From the NCBI RefSeq assembly GCF_030704685.1, contig NZ_JAUZDX010000003.1, positions 310,001 through 374,000 on the forward strand: a DNA stretch of 64,000 nt, in the 5' to 3' direction. The translations under genes were made by a program, and so were the position numbers. The notes under the pieces are model-generated. The model was not told the DNA's origin. It ran no database searches and saw only the letters and a list, made by a program, of their open reading frames with translations. Shown here piece after piece: positions 1-11,156 of the stretch. Within the stretch, counting starts at the first letter, position 1. Every line of letters starts with the position of its first letter. Origin of the DNA: Acidovorax sp. A1169 (GTDB lineage: Bacteria; Pseudomonadota; Gammaproteobacteria; Burkholderiales; Burkholderiaceae_C).

Positions 1-46
1 CGCGGGCGGTGGTGTGCGGTCGGTCATGGGGTGTTGTTGTTATGGG

Positions 47-856
47 TTAGTAGTAGTTGCCCATCAGCGAGGCCACTTCGATCAGCAGCAGCACGGCAAA
101 CATGCGCGCCAGGCCGCCCAGCTCCGAGTCGGGCTGGCCCCGGCCCTCGGCGTCGTACAAACCGGCGGCCATGGGGATCAGCGCCACGGTGAGGCTGAAG
201 AACAGCGTCTTGAGCGCGAACAAGGTGGTGACGCTGGGGGTGAACACGCGGCCGAACATGCGTGTGTAACCCCCCGCCTCGGCCAGGTTGAAGCCGTACA
301 CGCCCAGGTAGCCCATGACCAGCGCCACCACGCAGCTGAGCGCGGCCAGCGTGATGCTGGCGAACACCCCGGCCACCACGCGCGGCAGCAGCTCCACGCG
401 CACCGGGTCCGAACCCTGGCGGCGCAGCTCGTCGAAGCGGCCCGACTGGCGCAGTAGCGCGAGTTGCGTGCCGTTGGGGATGGTGGCGCGCATGGCCACG
501 AAGAGTGCGGCCGTGAGCGGGATCAGCTCCAGCACCAGCACGCGGATCACCATCTCCATGGCGTAGCGCGAGAGCCCGTAGCTGAGCGCCGTGACCACCA
601 CGATGCGCGTGAGCACCAGGCTGATCAGCGCCGCCAGCACCGTGAAGCCCAGCAGCACCGGCGCAGTGTCCAGGTACAGGTGGCGCGCCAGCGAGCGGCG
701 CGTGGCGCGCCCGTAGCTCGACGGCGAAAGCACAAGCACCAGCACCACCGCCCCCAGGTACAGGATGCGCCACCACGCCACGGCCCAGCGGCGCAACGTG
801 CTCCAGGCACGCTCGGGCAGGGACAGGCCGGGCAGGCGGTTTATCATGCGGGACAT
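47..856 (-). CDS. MlaE-type ABC transporter permease
   Basis: A 269-residue integral membrane protein resembling the MlaE permease family, whose known members move phospholipid or other lipids between the inner and outer membranes. About six hydrophobic segments are visible (roughly residues 27-45, 63-95, 98-125, 165-190, 210-238 and 250-269). The third carries the family-like stretch LELIPLTAALFVAMR. I chose the ATG at 856; a second ATG three codons later is equally possible, and a longer frame reaches 946 but starts with residues unlike the family. The partner ATPase and MCE-domain protein would lie beyond the left edge and cannot be seen. Membership of the family is fairly sure; the substrate is unknown. 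Confidence 0.75.
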   Translation of the reverse strand: MSRMINRLPGLSLPERAWSTLRRWAVAWWRILYLGAVVLVLVLSPSSYGRATRRSLARHLYLDTAPVLLGFTVLAALISLVLTRIVVVTALSYGLSRYAMEMVIRVLVLELIPLTAALFVAMRATIPNGTQLALLRQSGRFDELRRQGSDPVRVELLPRVVAGVFASITLAALSCVVALVMGYLGVYGFNLAEAGGYTRMFGRVFTPSVTTLFALKTLFFSLTVALIPMAAGLYDAEGRGQPDSELGGLARMFAVLLLIEVASLMGNYY

Positions 857-930
857 GATAGCGCTGGCGGATCCCTCGCCAACGCCGATGGCCCGTGCGG
901 TCCATCGGACATTTGCGCCAGGGACGGGAG

Positions 931-1030
931 ACTCGGTGGTACCCACAAACGCAGGGTGGCCCCCGCAGGTCGGAGGTAAAACCCGGCAACACCGGCCTAT
1001 CGTGCGTTGCAGCCGACGCGCCCTCTGTCG
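931..1030. repeat. dispersed intergenic repeat, copy A
   Basis: A roughly 100-bp sequence that recurs in the same orientation at 35971-36069, with blocks such as CAGGGTGG, CGGAGGT, ACCCGGC and CGTTGCAGCCGA in the same order and spacing. It ends directly against the stop codon of a minus-strand gene, as does the other copy. It has no convincing coding content. It looks like a small non-coding dispersed repeat; function is unknown. Confidence 0.65.
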
Positions 1031-2035
1031 TCAGGCCACCGGCTCCCAGCGCCCCGTGCGCTCGGACAGCCACAGGGCATCCATCACCCGCGCCTGGGCC
1101 ACCGCGTCATCAAGACCATCGGGCTGCGGCCCCGCTGCGTCGCGTACCCGGCGGGAAAACGCCTCCACCTGCAGCCGGTACTGGTCGCATGCCGGCAGGG
1201 TTTCGACGGTGATGCCGCTGCCATCGAGCTGCCCGCCGTCGTCCACCGCCAAACGCATCTCGCCGCCCCGCACCGCATTGAAGGGGATGAACAGTTCGAT
1301 ACGCCCGCGCGTGCCCACCACCTGCACCCGTTGAAATCGGGCGCTCTGCGTCGAGACGGTGAATGCCACCTGCCTGCCGGAGCCAAAGTCCAGCAGTGCG
1401 CTGGTGAGCCGGTCGGTCCCCAGTTGCGGGTCGCGGTCTACCAGCGCAACGGCGCGCAAAGGCTCGCACTCGAACAGATAGCGCCCCGCCAGAACCGCAT
1501 AGCAACCAATGTCGAACAGCGCCCCACCGCCGATGCCGGGCTGGTTGCGGATGTTGCCCGGATCGTCGTTGAAGTACGAGAAGAACACCTGTACCGCTTG
1601 CGGTGTGCCGATGCGCCCCGCGCGCACCAGTTCGCGGGCGCGCAGCCACTGCGGGTGGTGGCGCACCATGAAGGCCTCCTCGATGTGCACGCGGCAACTG
1701 GCGGCCCTGAGCAACTCGGCCTGTGCCGCGCTGAGCGCCACCGGCTTCTCGCACAGCACATGCTTGCCAGCGGCCGCCGCCTGCAGGGTCAGCGGCACAT
1801 GCAGGTGGTTGGGCAGGGGGTTGTAGATCGCCTCGATGGCCGGGTCGGCCAGCAGTTCTTCGTAGCTCCCGTAGGCCTGGGCAATGCCCAGCGACCGCGC
1901 AGCCCCCTCGGCAGCAGGCAGGGAGCGCGAGGCGATCGCGCGCAACTCGACCAGCGGGCTGGCCCGCATGGCGGGAATCACCTGCTGGATGCCGATCCTG
2001 GCGGTACTCAGAACACCCCACACCACTGGTTTCAT
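1031..2035 (-). CDS. Gfo/Idh/MocA-family sugar dehydrogenase
   Basis: A 334-residue NAD(P)-dependent oxidoreductase of the Gfo/Idh/MocA family. The N-terminal Rossmann start is VVWGVLSTARIG, and the family signature GKHVLCEKP with its Lys near residue 94 is present. The start at 2035 is preceded by a good ribosome binding site (GGGGAG) and follows xylA by 26 bases, so it is the last gene of the xylose operon. Some family members oxidise D-xylose to xylonolactone. Its place here makes a pentose or pentose-derived substrate likely, but the exact substrate cannot be read from sequence. It could instead act on a side product or another sugar. Confidence 0.85.
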   Translation of the reverse strand: MKPVVWGVLSTARIGIQQVIPAMRASPLVELRAIASRSLPAAEGAARSLGIAQAYGSYEELLADPAIEAIYNPLPNHLHVPLTLQAAAAGKHVLCEKPVALSAAQAELLRAASCRVHIEEAFMVRHHPQWLRARELVRAGRIGTPQAVQVFFSYFNDDPGNIRNQPGIGGGALFDIGCYAVLAGRYLFECEPLRAVALVDRDPQLGTDRLTSALLDFGSGRQVAFTVSTQSARFQRVQVVGTRGRIELFIPFNAVRGGEMRLAVDDGGQLDGSGITVETLPACDQYRLQVEAFSRRVRDAAGPQPDGLDDAVAQARVMDALWLSERTGRWEPVA

Positions 2036-2061
2036 GGGCACTCCCCGTTCACAACGGCGGG

Positions 2062-3378
2062 TCAAAGATAGCTGTTGAGCAGATTCTCGAGCAGCTCCTG
2101 CCGCCCGGAAACCGGCCGCGTGTCCTGGTTGCGCTGCAGCGCACGGGCCGCCACCTCGTCCAGCCCCAGCCGGCCGGCCAGCAGGTCCTGGCCAAACGCA
2201 TCACCCCAGCCGGCGTAGCGGGCATCGACATGGCGGGCCAGGCGCCCGTCGGTGACCATTTTCTCGGCAATCAGCAGCGCCCGGGCCGAGACATCCATGC
2301 CGCCGATGTGGCCGTGGAACATGTCCTGTGCATCCAGCGACTGGCGCCGCACCTTGGCGTCGAAGTTCAGGCCCCCGGTGGTGAAACCGCCGGCCTGAAG
2401 GATCAGGTACAGGGCCAGGGCCGTCTCGGGGATGTTGTTGGGGAACTGGTCGGTGTCCCAGCCGCACTGCATGTCGCCGCGGTTCATGTCGATCGAGCCG
2501 AAGATGCCCAGATCGATGGCGGTGGCGATCTCGTGCTCGAAGCTGTGGCCCGACAGCGTGGCGTGGTTGGCCTCGATGTTGACCTTGATCTCCTTGTCCA
2601 GCCCATAGCGGGCCAGGAAGCCATAGACCGTGGCGGTGTCAAAGTCGTACTGGTGCTTGGAGGGTTCGCGCGGCTTGGGCTCGATCAGGATCGTGCCCTT
2701 GAAGCCGATCTTGTGCTTGTACTCCACCACCATGTTCAAAAAGCGGCCCATCTGGTCCAGCTCATGGCCCACGCGGGTGTTGAGCAGGGTCTCATAGCCC
2801 TCGCGGCCACCCCACAGCACATAGTTCTCCCCGCCCAGCTTGAGCGTCGCGTCCATCGCCTCTTTCACCTGCAGGGCCGCCAGGGCAAAGATTTCGGGGT
2901 CGGGGTTGGTCGAGGCGCCGGACATGAAGCGGCGGTGGCTGAACAGGTTGGCCGTTCCCCACAGCAGCTTCATGCCCGTCTCTGCCTGCTTGGCCTGCAG
3001 CACATCGACCATCTCGTGCAAGTGGTTCACGCTCTCGCGGGGTGTGCTGCCCTCGGGCGCCACGTCGCGGTCGTGAAAGCAGTAGTACGGCGCGCCCAGG
3101 CGCACAAAGAAGTCAAACGCCGCATCGGCCTTCATGCGCGCTGCGGCCATCGGGTCGGCCGTGCGCTGCCAAGGACGCTCGAAGGTGCCGTCGTAGCCGA
3201 AAGGGTCGAACCCGTTCCAGCAGAAGCTGTGCCAGTAGCAGACGGCAAAACGCAGGTGCTCCTCCATGCGTTTGCCCAGCACCAGGCGGTCTTTGTCGTA
3301 CCACTTGAAGGCCAGCGGGTTGGAAGACTCAGGGCCTTCGTAGGCGATGGGGGCAATGTCGGAAAAGTAGGTGCTCAT
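2062..3378 (-). CDS. xylA: xylose isomerase
   Basis: A 438-residue xylose isomerase, converting D-xylose to D-xylulose in the cytoplasm, of the longer proteobacterial class (E. coli XylA is about 440 residues). Visible motifs include [19 protein letters not shown] near the N-terminus, [13 protein letters not shown] with the catalytic His, [17 protein letters not shown] and GSIDMNRGD metal-site regions, and FDAKVRRQS near the C-terminus. The start at 3378 matches the family N-terminus. An in-frame ATG at 3399 overlaps the xylB stop (TGATG), so a seven-residue longer form by coupled translation is possible. It sits between xylB and the dehydrogenase gene in the operon. Confidence 0.97.
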   Translation of the reverse strand: MSTYFSDIAPIAYEGPESSNPLAFKWYDKDRLVLGKRMEEHLRFAVCYWHSFCWNGFDPFGYDGTFERPWQRTADPMAAARMKADAAFDFFVRLGAPYYCFHDRDVAPEGSTPRESVNHLHEMVDVLQAKQAETGMKLLWGTANLFSHRRFMSGASTNPDPEIFALAALQVKEAMDATLKLGGENYVLWGGREGYETLLNTRVGHELDQMGRFLNMVVEYKHKIGFKGTILIEPKPREPSKHQYDFDTATVYGFLARYGLDKEIKVNIEANHATLSGHSFEHEIATAIDLGIFGSIDMNRGDMQCGWDTDQFPNNIPETALALYLILQAGGFTTGGLNFDAKVRRQSLDAQDMFHGHIGGMDVSARALLIAEKMVTDGRLARHVDARYAGWGDAFGQDLLAGRLGLDEVAARALQRNQDTRPVSGRQELLENLLNSYL

Positions 3379-3398
3379 GGGTTTCTCGGCTAAGGACA

Positions 3399-4859
<1,461 letters not shown>

Positions 4860-4863
4860 TCAA

Positions 4864-6039
4864 TCAGTGAAGGAACTGGCGCGCTGCTTCGCCCTGCCGG
4901 TGTTCGGGCTCGTCCGGTGGCGCAGTGACCGCAGGCGCATGCATGGGCCGAAGCTCGTGATGCAGCACCAGTGCCGCCGCGCCGACGGCCGAGGCCAGCA
5001 GCCCGTAGCGGGCCGAACGCACCCTGGGCGCGGCCATGCCTGCGCTGGCCGCATAGCCCTGCAGCGTTTCTCGGGCCACGCGCACGATGTCGGGATAGCG
5101 CTCGCAGGAGGGTCCACCGACGACCAGTACGCCCGGGTTGAAGGTAGTCCACAGGTTTTGCAGCACCACGCCCAGGTAGACGCCGCCGCGCGCTGGCTCG
5201 GCCTGCCGCTCCAGAGCGCGGGCGCCAAGAAAGGTTTCGGCACATCCCTTGCGTCCGCAGGAGCACGCCGGTCCGTCGATCTGCAGAATGCTGTGGCCGA
5301 TTTCGCCAGCCATGCCCTGCAGCCCGGTGAACAGCCGGTCGTTGAGCACGATGCCAGCGCCCACGCCCACGCCGCAGGTCACGAAGATCAGCGAATCCGT
5401 CGCTTCACCGCCCGCAAACTCGTATTCGCTGAGTGCGGCGGTGTCGGCTTCGTTTTGCACATGCATCGCCACCGACGGGCTGCCAGCCTCGGCCAGGGCG
5501 CGTGCCATCAGCGGCAGGAAGGCCACATCGCGCCAGCCCAGGTTGGGCGCGAAGCGGATGGTGCCGGTGGCCTCGTCGAACGCGCCGGGCACACCGATGC
5601 CCATGCCAGAGACCAGCACCGGCCTGGCCGCCAGTTCGCCATGCGCGCGCACCGCCAGGGCCGCAACCTGGCCGCACACCGCTCCAGGCGCGCGGTCGGC
5701 CAGGGGCTCCTCTGCAGACCACAGTACCTCGCCCGTGAGCGACACACCCACCACGCGCAGCGACTCGACCCCGATCTCCACGCCCAGCATGGCGCGGCGG
5801 CTGCCGTCCAGCTGCAAGGGTGTGGAGGGGCGGCCAAGGCCCTGCGCGGCCGCCAGGCTGGTTTCGGTGATCCAGCCCTCTTCGATCAACTCGCGCACCA
5901 GCAGGCTCACGGTCGACTTGGTCAGGCCGCTCTCGCTGGCCAGTTGCGCGCGAGACAGGCCGCCCCGCTGGCGCAGCAACCGCAGGAGCACGCTGCGGTT
6001 GATGCGTTTGACAAGTTGCTGGTCGCCGGTGGTTTTCAT
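4864..6039 (-). CDS. xylR: ROK-family transcriptional regulator (XylR-like)
   Basis: A 391-residue ROK repressor. Residues about 10-60 form a winged helix-turn-helix (LSRAQLASESGLTKSTVSLL). The remainder is the sugar-kinase-like ROK domain with GIGVPGAF, ETFLGARAL and the zinc-binding cysteine cluster CSCGRKGCAE. Members of this type, such as Bacillus XylR, repress xylose genes and release DNA on binding xylose. Here the gene lies inside the operon it probably controls, between xylG (25 bases away) and xylB (4 bases away), which implies autoregulation. The symbol is assigned from context; the ligand is inferred. Confidence 0.9.
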   Translation of the reverse strand: MKTTGDQQLVKRINRSVLLRLLRQRGGLSRAQLASESGLTKSTVSLLVRELIEEGWITETSLAAAQGLGRPSTPLQLDGSRRAMLGVEIGVESLRVVGVSLTGEVLWSAEEPLADRAPGAVCGQVAALAVRAHGELAARPVLVSGMGIGVPGAFDEATGTIRFAPNLGWRDVAFLPLMARALAEAGSPSVAMHVQNEADTAALSEYEFAGGEATDSLIFVTCGVGVGAGIVLNDRLFTGLQGMAGEIGHSILQIDGPACSCGRKGCAETFLGARALERQAEPARGGVYLGVVLQNLWTTFNPGVLVVGGPSCERYPDIVRVARETLQGYAASAGMAAPRVRSARYGLLASAVGAAALVLHHELRPMHAPAVTAPPDEPEHRQGEAARQFLH

Positions 6040-6064
6040 GGTGTGGTCTTCGGAGCGCCGGTTT

Positions 6065-6829
6065 TCAAAGGCTGTGGGCCTGCGCTTTTCCCTCGGGTTG
6101 TTTGCCGGCGATGATCATGCCCAGAACCTCGTCCTCGGTGACCCCCGCAGTGCGGTAGGTGCCCACCAGGCGCCCGTTCTTCATCACCGCCAGGCGGTCG
6201 CTGAGCCCGAACACGTCGGGCATGTCGTGGGTGATCAGGAGGATGCCCACGCCCTCGGCCTTGAGCTGGCGCACGAGGTTGCCCACCATCGCGGTTTCCT
6301 CAGGACCGAGCGCGGCAGTGGGCTCGTCCATGATCAGGATGCGCGCATTGAAATAGATGGCGCGCGAGATCGCCACCACCTGGCGCTGGCCGCCCGACAG
6401 GCGCCGCACCGGCGTGCGCACGTTGCGAAAGTTCTTGTTCAGGCGCTCGAATACCTTGCGCGCTTCGGCGTCCATGCGGTGGTCGTCCAGCGTGCGCCAG
6501 GGTGTGAGCAGCTCACGCCCCAGGAACAGGTTGGCCACTGCGTCCAGGTTGTCGGCCAGCGCCAGCGTCTGGTAGATCGATTCGATGCCGAGGCGCTGGG
6601 CATCGACAGGCGTACGGATGTGGGATTTTTGCCCCTGCACCAGCACCTCTCCGCTGTCGATCGGGTAGGCGCCCGCCAGCATCTTCATCAGCGTGGACTT
6701 GCCTGCACCGTTGTGCCCCAGCAAGGCGACAACCTCGCCCGGGTGCAGGTTCAGACTGACACCGTCCACCGCCTTCACGCCGCCAAACGACTTGCCGATG
6801 TCGCACATTTCCACCAGGGGCGCGTTCAT
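6065..6829 (-). CDS. xylG: sugar ABC transporter ATP-binding protein, single-domain
   Basis: A 254-residue ATPase energising D-xylose uptake. Walker A is GHNGAGKST near residue 37, the signature is LSGGQRQ near residue 148, and Walker B is [12 protein letters not shown]. Classic XylG, RbsA and MglA proteins carry two ABC domains (about 500 residues). This one has a single complete domain, like the FrcA type of carbohydrate transporters, so it should work as a homodimer. The ATG at 6829 overlaps the xylH stop by four bases (ATGA), a sign of translational coupling. An open frame extends upstream but lies inside xylH. Confidence 0.93.
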   Translation of the reverse strand: MNAPLVEMCDIGKSFGGVKAVDGVSLNLHPGEVVALLGHNGAGKSTLMKMLAGAYPIDSGEVLVQGQKSHIRTPVDAQRLGIESIYQTLALADNLDAVANLFLGRELLTPWRTLDDHRMDAEARKVFERLNKNFRNVRTPVRRLSGGQRQVVAISRAIYFNARILIMDEPTAALGPEETAMVGNLVRQLKAEGVGILLITHDMPDVFGLSDRLAVMKNGRLVGTYRTAGVTEDEVLGMIIAGKQPEGKAQAHSL

Positions 6830-8016
6830 GCCGCGTCTCCCGTCACGCGGCGATAGACCACGTCGAACACCACGGCGGCAATCAGGACCTGGCCGATGAT
6901 CACGTAGCGCAGGCCAATCGAGATGTCCAGCAACAACAGGCCGCTGTCGATGCTTTGCATGATGAGCGCGCCCAGCACCGATCCCAGAATGGAACCACTG
7001 CCGCCGGAAAGCGCCGTGCCGCCGATCACGGCCGCTGCGATCACAAACAGCTCCATGCCCGTGCCCAGTGAATTGGTGCCCGCGTTCAGCCGTGCAATGG
7101 AGACCATGGCCGCGATGGTGATGAGAACCCCCATCAACGCAAACAGCATCAGGGTGACGCGACGCACCGGAATACCGACCAGCGCGGCGGCCTCCGGGTT
7201 GCCCCCCATGGCAAACACATAGCGGCCAAAACGTGTGCGGCGCACGATGAACGACAGCACCACGGCCACGCCGCCCCAGATCAGCACGGGGATCGGCACG
7301 CCCTGGGGCGCGTCCTTGGTGGGGATCTGGTAGGCATTCATCGTGGCCACAAAGGCCACGGCAATCAACGCTGGCACGGCGGCCACCAGGGCATCCAGCC
7401 ACAGCGGCGGGCTGGGCACACCATACGCAGCCTTGGCCCGGCGCCGCAGCCAGGTCTTGACCCCCATGGCCACGACCAGAGCCAGCGCCAGCCACCAGCT
7501 GGCCTGCACGCCGATGGCGCCATCAAAACCACCGCCCAGCCTTTGAAAGAAGGCGTCGCTGACCGGTTGGGTCTTGCCATCAGCCACCAGAAAGGCCGCG
7601 CCGCGAAACGACATCAGGCCACCCAGCGTGACCACGAAAGACGGCACCCCCAGCATTGCCGTGAGCGCACCCTGGTAAAGCGATACGCCGATGGCGACGG
7701 CCAGCCCGGCGAGGGACGCCTCGACCCAGTGCCAGCCGGCGGTGTACATCAGCGTGGCGATCAGCACACCCACAAACCCCATGACGGAGCCGACCGACAG
7801 GTCGATGTGGCGTGCGACGATGACCAGCACCACCACCGTGGCCACGATGCCGACCACCGCGGTCTGCTGGGCAATGTTGTAGAGATTCTCGGGCGACAGG
7901 AACAGGCCGCCGGAGAGGATGTTGAACACGATGGCCGTGGCCACCAGGACCACCCCCATCAGCACCAGCCGCCAATCGATGGCCAACTGCCTGAGGACAT
8001 TGGGAACAGGACTCAC
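6826..8016 (-). CDS. xylH: sugar ABC transporter permease
   Basis: A 396-residue membrane protein of the CUT2 permease family, similar in length to E. coli XylH (about 393). It has around ten hydrophobic segments and the conserved stretches [16 protein letters not shown] near residue 70 and [20 protein letters not shown] near residue 340. The start is a GTG at 8016 with a GGAG ribosome binding site eight bases upstream. The longer open frame above it runs through the hairpin and the 3' part of xylF and is not part of the gene. It pairs with the XylF binding protein and the single-domain XylG ATPase. Confidence 0.95.
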   Translation of the reverse strand: MSPVPNVLRQLAIDWRLVLMGVVLVATAIVFNILSGGLFLSPENLYNIAQQTAVVGIVATVVVLVIVARHIDLSVGSVMGFVGVLIATLMYTAGWHWVEASLAGLAVAIGVSLYQGALTAMLGVPSFVVTLGGLMSFRGAAFLVADGKTQPVSDAFFQRLGGGFDGAIGVQASWWLALALVVAMGVKTWLRRRAKAAYGVPSPPLWLDALVAAVPALIAVAFVATMNAYQIPTKDAPQGVPIPVLIWGGVAVVLSFIVRRTRFGRYVFAMGGNPEAAALVGIPVRRVTLMLFALMGVLITIAAMVSIARLNAGTNSLGTGMELFVIAAAVIGGTALSGGSGSILGSVLGALIMQSIDSGLLLLDISIGLRYVIIGQVLIAAVVFDVVYRRVTGDAA

Positions 8017-8036
8017 AAGCGCACTCCGCCAGAAAC

Positions 8037-8072
8037 AAAAAAGGACCGCAGGCCAGGGGCGGCCCACGGTCC
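8037..8072 (-). terminator. intra-operon hairpin and T tract after xylF
   Basis: Read on the minus strand, GGACCG, a 2x2 internal loop, GGCC, a six-base loop, GGCC, the second side of the internal loop and CGGTCC form a stem of ten pairs, followed by six Ts. It lies between the xylF stop (8105) and the xylH start (8016). It has the form of a Rho-independent terminator or attenuator. Such an element would let the binding protein be made in excess over the membrane components. Confidence 0.8.
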
Positions 8073-8104
8073 GGGAGCCTTCAGCCGTCAGGCAGGCAAC
8101 GCCA

Positions 8105-9124
8105 TCACTTGCACGCCTCAGGCCCCTTGGCGGCGTCCACGCCCTTGCACAGGTCGCTCTTCTTGATCCAGCCCGCCTTGACCACGAGGTCCAGGTTTTT
8201 CGCCGTGATCGGCACGGGCTTGAGGAACTGCGCCTGCAAGGACACCTTCTTCTCCCCCCCGTTCCAAGCCTGCGCGCCGGCAATCTTCTGGCCCTTGGCC
8301 AAGGAGACAGCGGCCGATGCGGCATCGCGGCCCAGGTCGCGTGCATCCTTCCAGACCGACACCGTCTGCGAGCCCTGGGCCACGCGGTTGAGCGCGGCGT
8401 GGTCGCCGTCCTGGCCCGACACCGGAATGCCTTTGATGCCCTTGGCCGTCAGCGCCGCCACCACGCCACCGGCGGTGCCGTCGTTGGAGGCCACCACGGC
8501 ATCGATCTTGCCGCCGGTCTTGGTGATGATCTGCTCCATGTTCTTTTGCGCCACCTCGGGCTTCCAGCCTTCGGTGTATTCCTCGCCAACGATCTTGATG
8601 TCGCCCTTGGTGATGGCCGCCTCGATCACTTCCTGCTGCCCGGCGCGCAGAAAGTTGGCGTTCGGGTCGGTGGGCGAGCCCTTGACCATCACGTAGTTGC
8701 CCTTGGGCCTGGCTTCGAAAACCGCGCGCGCCTGCATGCGGCCGACCTCGACGTTGTCGAAGGTGATGTAGAACACCCCGGCCGCCTCGATCAGGCGGTC
8801 ATACGCCACCACCGGGATCTTCTGCTGCGCGGCCTTGTTGACGGCCGGCAGGATAGCGTCCTTGTCCATCGCCAGCACGATCAGCACCTTGGCGCCTTTA
8901 GCGATCAGCGAATCCACGTCGGAAAGCTGCTTTTCCGGTGAACCGCCCGCATCCGCGCTGATGTAGCTTGCACCCAGTTTGGCCAGTTGTTCCTTGATGG
9001 CCTTCTCGTCGGTCTTCCAGCGCTCTTCCTGGAAGTTGGACCAGCTCACGCCCACGACCTGGGCAAAAGCGCCGACGCTGGCCAAGCCAAGCGCCAGGGC
9101 CATCAACGTTGTCTTCAGTTTCAT
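8105..9124 (-). CDS. xylF: D-xylose-binding periplasmic protein
   Basis: A 339-residue periplasmic binding protein of the CUT2 transporter family. Residues 1-21 are a clear signal peptide (cleavage after AFA, before QVVGVSW). The mature part shows the type I periplasmic binding fold with [24 protein letters not shown], a [12 protein letters not shown] region and [11 protein letters not shown], all like XylF. It is the first gene of the xylose operon; the hairpin immediately downstream should favour its expression over the permease and ATPase. Specificity for D-xylose is inferred from the family and from xylA and xylB in the same operon. Confidence 0.95.
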   Translation of the reverse strand: MKLKTTLMALALGLASVGAFAQVVGVSWSNFQEERWKTDEKAIKEQLAKLGASYISADAGGSPEKQLSDVDSLIAKGAKVLIVLAMDKDAILPAVNKAAQQKIPVVAYDRLIEAAGVFYITFDNVEVGRMQARAVFEARPKGNYVMVKGSPTDPNANFLRAGQQEVIEAAITKGDIKIVGEEYTEGWKPEVAQKNMEQIITKTGGKIDAVVASNDGTAGGVVAALTAKGIKGIPVSGQDGDHAALNRVAQGSQTVSVWKDARDLGRDAASAAVSLAKGQKIAGAQAWNGGEKKVSLQAQFLKPVPITAKNLDLVVKAGWIKKSDLCKGVDAAKGPEACK

Positions 9125-9300
9125 CTTTGTCTCCGTGATTGGCCTCGTGCGGGCCTTGGTTGCTGAATCTGGCGTTCATGCTTGTCGTGCCGCCTGCCCT
9201 CCCGCAGGACCTGTGCGCCCAGCTTGCCCAGGCAGCCTCTTCAGGACATGAAGTCATTTAGTGCGGACGACGAACAAATTATGGAAGCTGCAGTTTATGC

Positions 9301-9350
9301 AATACATCGGGATAAACCCGACATAGTTTGATCAACGAACTTATAACGAA
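9301..9350 (-). promoter_or_regulatory. candidate xylose-operon control region
   Basis: The AT-richer stretch upstream of xylF holds three dyads: TCGGG/CCCGA around a 5-base ATAAA centre (9307-9321), the 8-bp palindrome TTGATCAA (9328-9335), and AGTT/AACT arms (9325-9328 and 9338-9341). Any could be a site for the ROK regulator or a global activator. No single promoter hexamer pair is convincing. The remainder of 9125-9434, between the divergent xylF and the small exported-protein gene, shows no gene. Confidence 0.4.
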
Positions 9351-9434
9351 TTGACGGGTGGTATAGGGGGTGGTGTAGTGTGCTGCCCCACAAACAGGTG
9401 CTGTCAATGCACCCGACTTCCCCGGAGAACCCCC

Positions 9435-9854
9435 ATGAAGCGACTTCTCTTCGCCCTGGCCCTGTGCGCCGCATCCCCTTGCTTTGCCGGTACCCTGAAA
9501 ATTGCCTGCATCGGGCCGGAATCTGGTGATTGCCCGGTCGCCATCGATGCCACGTTGGACACCGAGCGGCTCAGCGTTTCGTTCATCACGGGGCCCGCAC
9601 GGTCAGACGGCACCCACGCGACCGTGAAGACGGGCTGGTGTGGCCCCAGCAGGGACCGGCCCAAAGGGGGCTGGGGCTTTTCTGAACAGGGCTGTGCCGA
9701 GCTGGGGACGTTCAGGGTGGTCAACGGCGAGCTGACCAAGCGGCAGTTGGCGCAGGGGCAAGTCCAGTTCGGAATCTTCAGCCCGATGGCCATCTGTTTT
9801 GAAGGCTCCCTGGGCCCCACTTGCGTTGGACAGAACGCTGGATTCAAGCCGTAG
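9435..9854 (+). CDS. small exported protein of unknown function
   Basis: A 139-residue protein with a signal peptide (MKRLLFALALCAASPCFA, then GTLK) and a GGAG ribosome binding site ahead of the ATG at 9435. The mature region contains six cysteines, including IACIGPESGDCP, TGWCGP, EQGCAEL, MAICFEG and PTCVGQ, suggesting disulfide bonds in the periplasm. I do not recognise a family. It is divergent from the xylose operon, but nothing links it functionally. Confidence 0.7.
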   Translation: MKRLLFALALCAASPCFAGTLKIACIGPESGDCPVAIDATLDTERLSVSFITGPARSDGTHATVKTGWCGPSRDRPKGGWGFSEQGCAELGTFRVVNGELTKRQLAQGQVQFGIFSPMAICFEGSLGPTCVGQNAGFKP

Positions 9855-9963
9855 GCAGGCGATGCGGCTTGCGGGAAACTGGCACGGCGCGCCCTGGGGC
9901 CTGGGCGCACAAGGCTTGCGTGCTCTAATGCCGCATTTCCAGCAGCGGTGCCAGGGAGAGGCG

Positions 9964-11136
9964 ATGGGTTACAGGGTTTCTTGGATCAGCGTGGCAGCGA
10001 AGGCCGGTGCAGACGTTCTTGCCGAGCTGGGCTTGACCGACAGCGCACAGCCCGTGCCGCCAGATACCGTGCCCATGGCGGGCGCACTTTTGGCCAACGG
10101 CACGTACGTTAGCGTTTTTAACGAGTTCTTTCATCCGATGATCGATCCGCTGTTGATGAAAGTCCTGTCGCTGAACTGCATCGTCGTCGGGTGCACCGAG
10201 GACGAGAGCACCAACGCCTCGATGGCGTTTCTCTGCCGCGATGGGGCGCGGGTGTGGACGGTCTCCCATGTCTTGTCGGAGGGCGGCGATCACCTCGGTA
10301 TCGAAGGCGTTGCGCCCAGGGCGCTGGCACCCTTGCTGCAGGCAGCGCTCCAATCGCGTGCGGAGCACGGCCACGATGCCGTCTTCGGCGTCCCTGCAGC
10401 CCTCGCTGAAGAGGTGTGCGGTTTTCGGCACGGTGGGCGACAAAACGGGCCTGCACCCGTGTTCACACGCCTCGACCGGAGATTCGCGAACATCGATGCC
10501 ACGCTGGGCGAACTCGTGCGCGCTGCGGCGGGTGTGCTGCAGGCCGCAGGCTATGTGCAAGAGGACGCCAGCCGCCCCGGTCTTTTCACCAAGACCACCG
10601 AGCATGAACGGATCCAGGTATACCTGCGCCACTCGACGACGCCGGAAATAGGAGTCATGTACTTCGACGTGCGCGCCGAAGTGTGCAACCGGTATGTGGA
10701 CGGACTGATGCACCAGGCGGTGCCGCAGCTGCACGCCACGCAGACGGCGGTGCTGCGCTGGTCAGGCGCATTGGATGGGGACAGTGCACTGACAACCCCC
10801 GCCGAAGTGGCCGCATGCCGATCACAACTCCAGAGCGCGTTCTCGCCATGGCTGGCCCGGCTGCGCGACCTGGTGGCGCTGGAGGCGCTGGTCAACGGCC
10901 ACCCCCCCTCTGGCAGCGCGATGGGAGAGGCCACGCAATGCCATTTCGATGGCGACACCGGCTACTCCCGGCTGATCCTGGCGTACCTTGCATCCAACCC
11001 GCGCTTCGAGGACATGGTGGTGCAAACCGAGCGCGCCCTGTCGCGTGGCAAGCCTGACCCGAAAAGTGACCTCAACAAGGTCTGCAACCACTTGCGAGCG
11101 CACGCCAAGCCAGTTTCACGGGCGACCGTGCGCTGA
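9964..11136 (+). CDS. hypothetical protein
   Basis: A 390-residue soluble protein that I cannot assign to a family. The ATG at 9964 follows a strong ribosome binding site (AGGGAGAG); a longer frame from 9799 overlaps the previous gene and is less likely. It begins MGYRVSWISVAAKAGADVLA, has no signal peptide or membrane segment, and appears to contain two mixed alpha/beta halves with a linker near residue 150. The C-terminus is basic. Codon use matches the neighbours. It ends 20 bases from the stop of the convergent merR gene. Confidence 0.75.
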   Translation: MGYRVSWISVAAKAGADVLAELGLTDSAQPVPPDTVPMAGALLANGTYVSVFNEFFHPMIDPLLMKVLSLNCIVVGCTEDESTNASMAFLCRDGARVWTVSHVLSEGGDHLGIEGVAPRALAPLLQAALQSRAEHGHDAVFGVPAALAEEVCGFRHGGRQNGPAPVFTRLDRRFANIDATLGELVRAAAGVLQAAGYVQEDASRPGLFTKTTEHERIQVYLRHSTTPEIGVMYFDVRAEVCNRYVDGLMHQAVPQLHATQTAVLRWSGALDGDSALTTPAEVAACRSQLQSAFSPWLARLRDLVALEALVNGHPPSGSAMGEATQCHFDGDTGYSRLILAYLASNPRFEDMVVQTERALSRGKPDPKSDLNKVCNHLRAHAKPVSRATVR

Positions 11137-11156
11137 GTCAGTCCCTGGCCATCTCA

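Noticed and set aside
24..1073. Long open frame across the MlaE-like gene and repeat copy A
   Set aside because: Shadow of the permease gene in another frame; its translation is Arg/Gly/Ala-rich with no family pattern.
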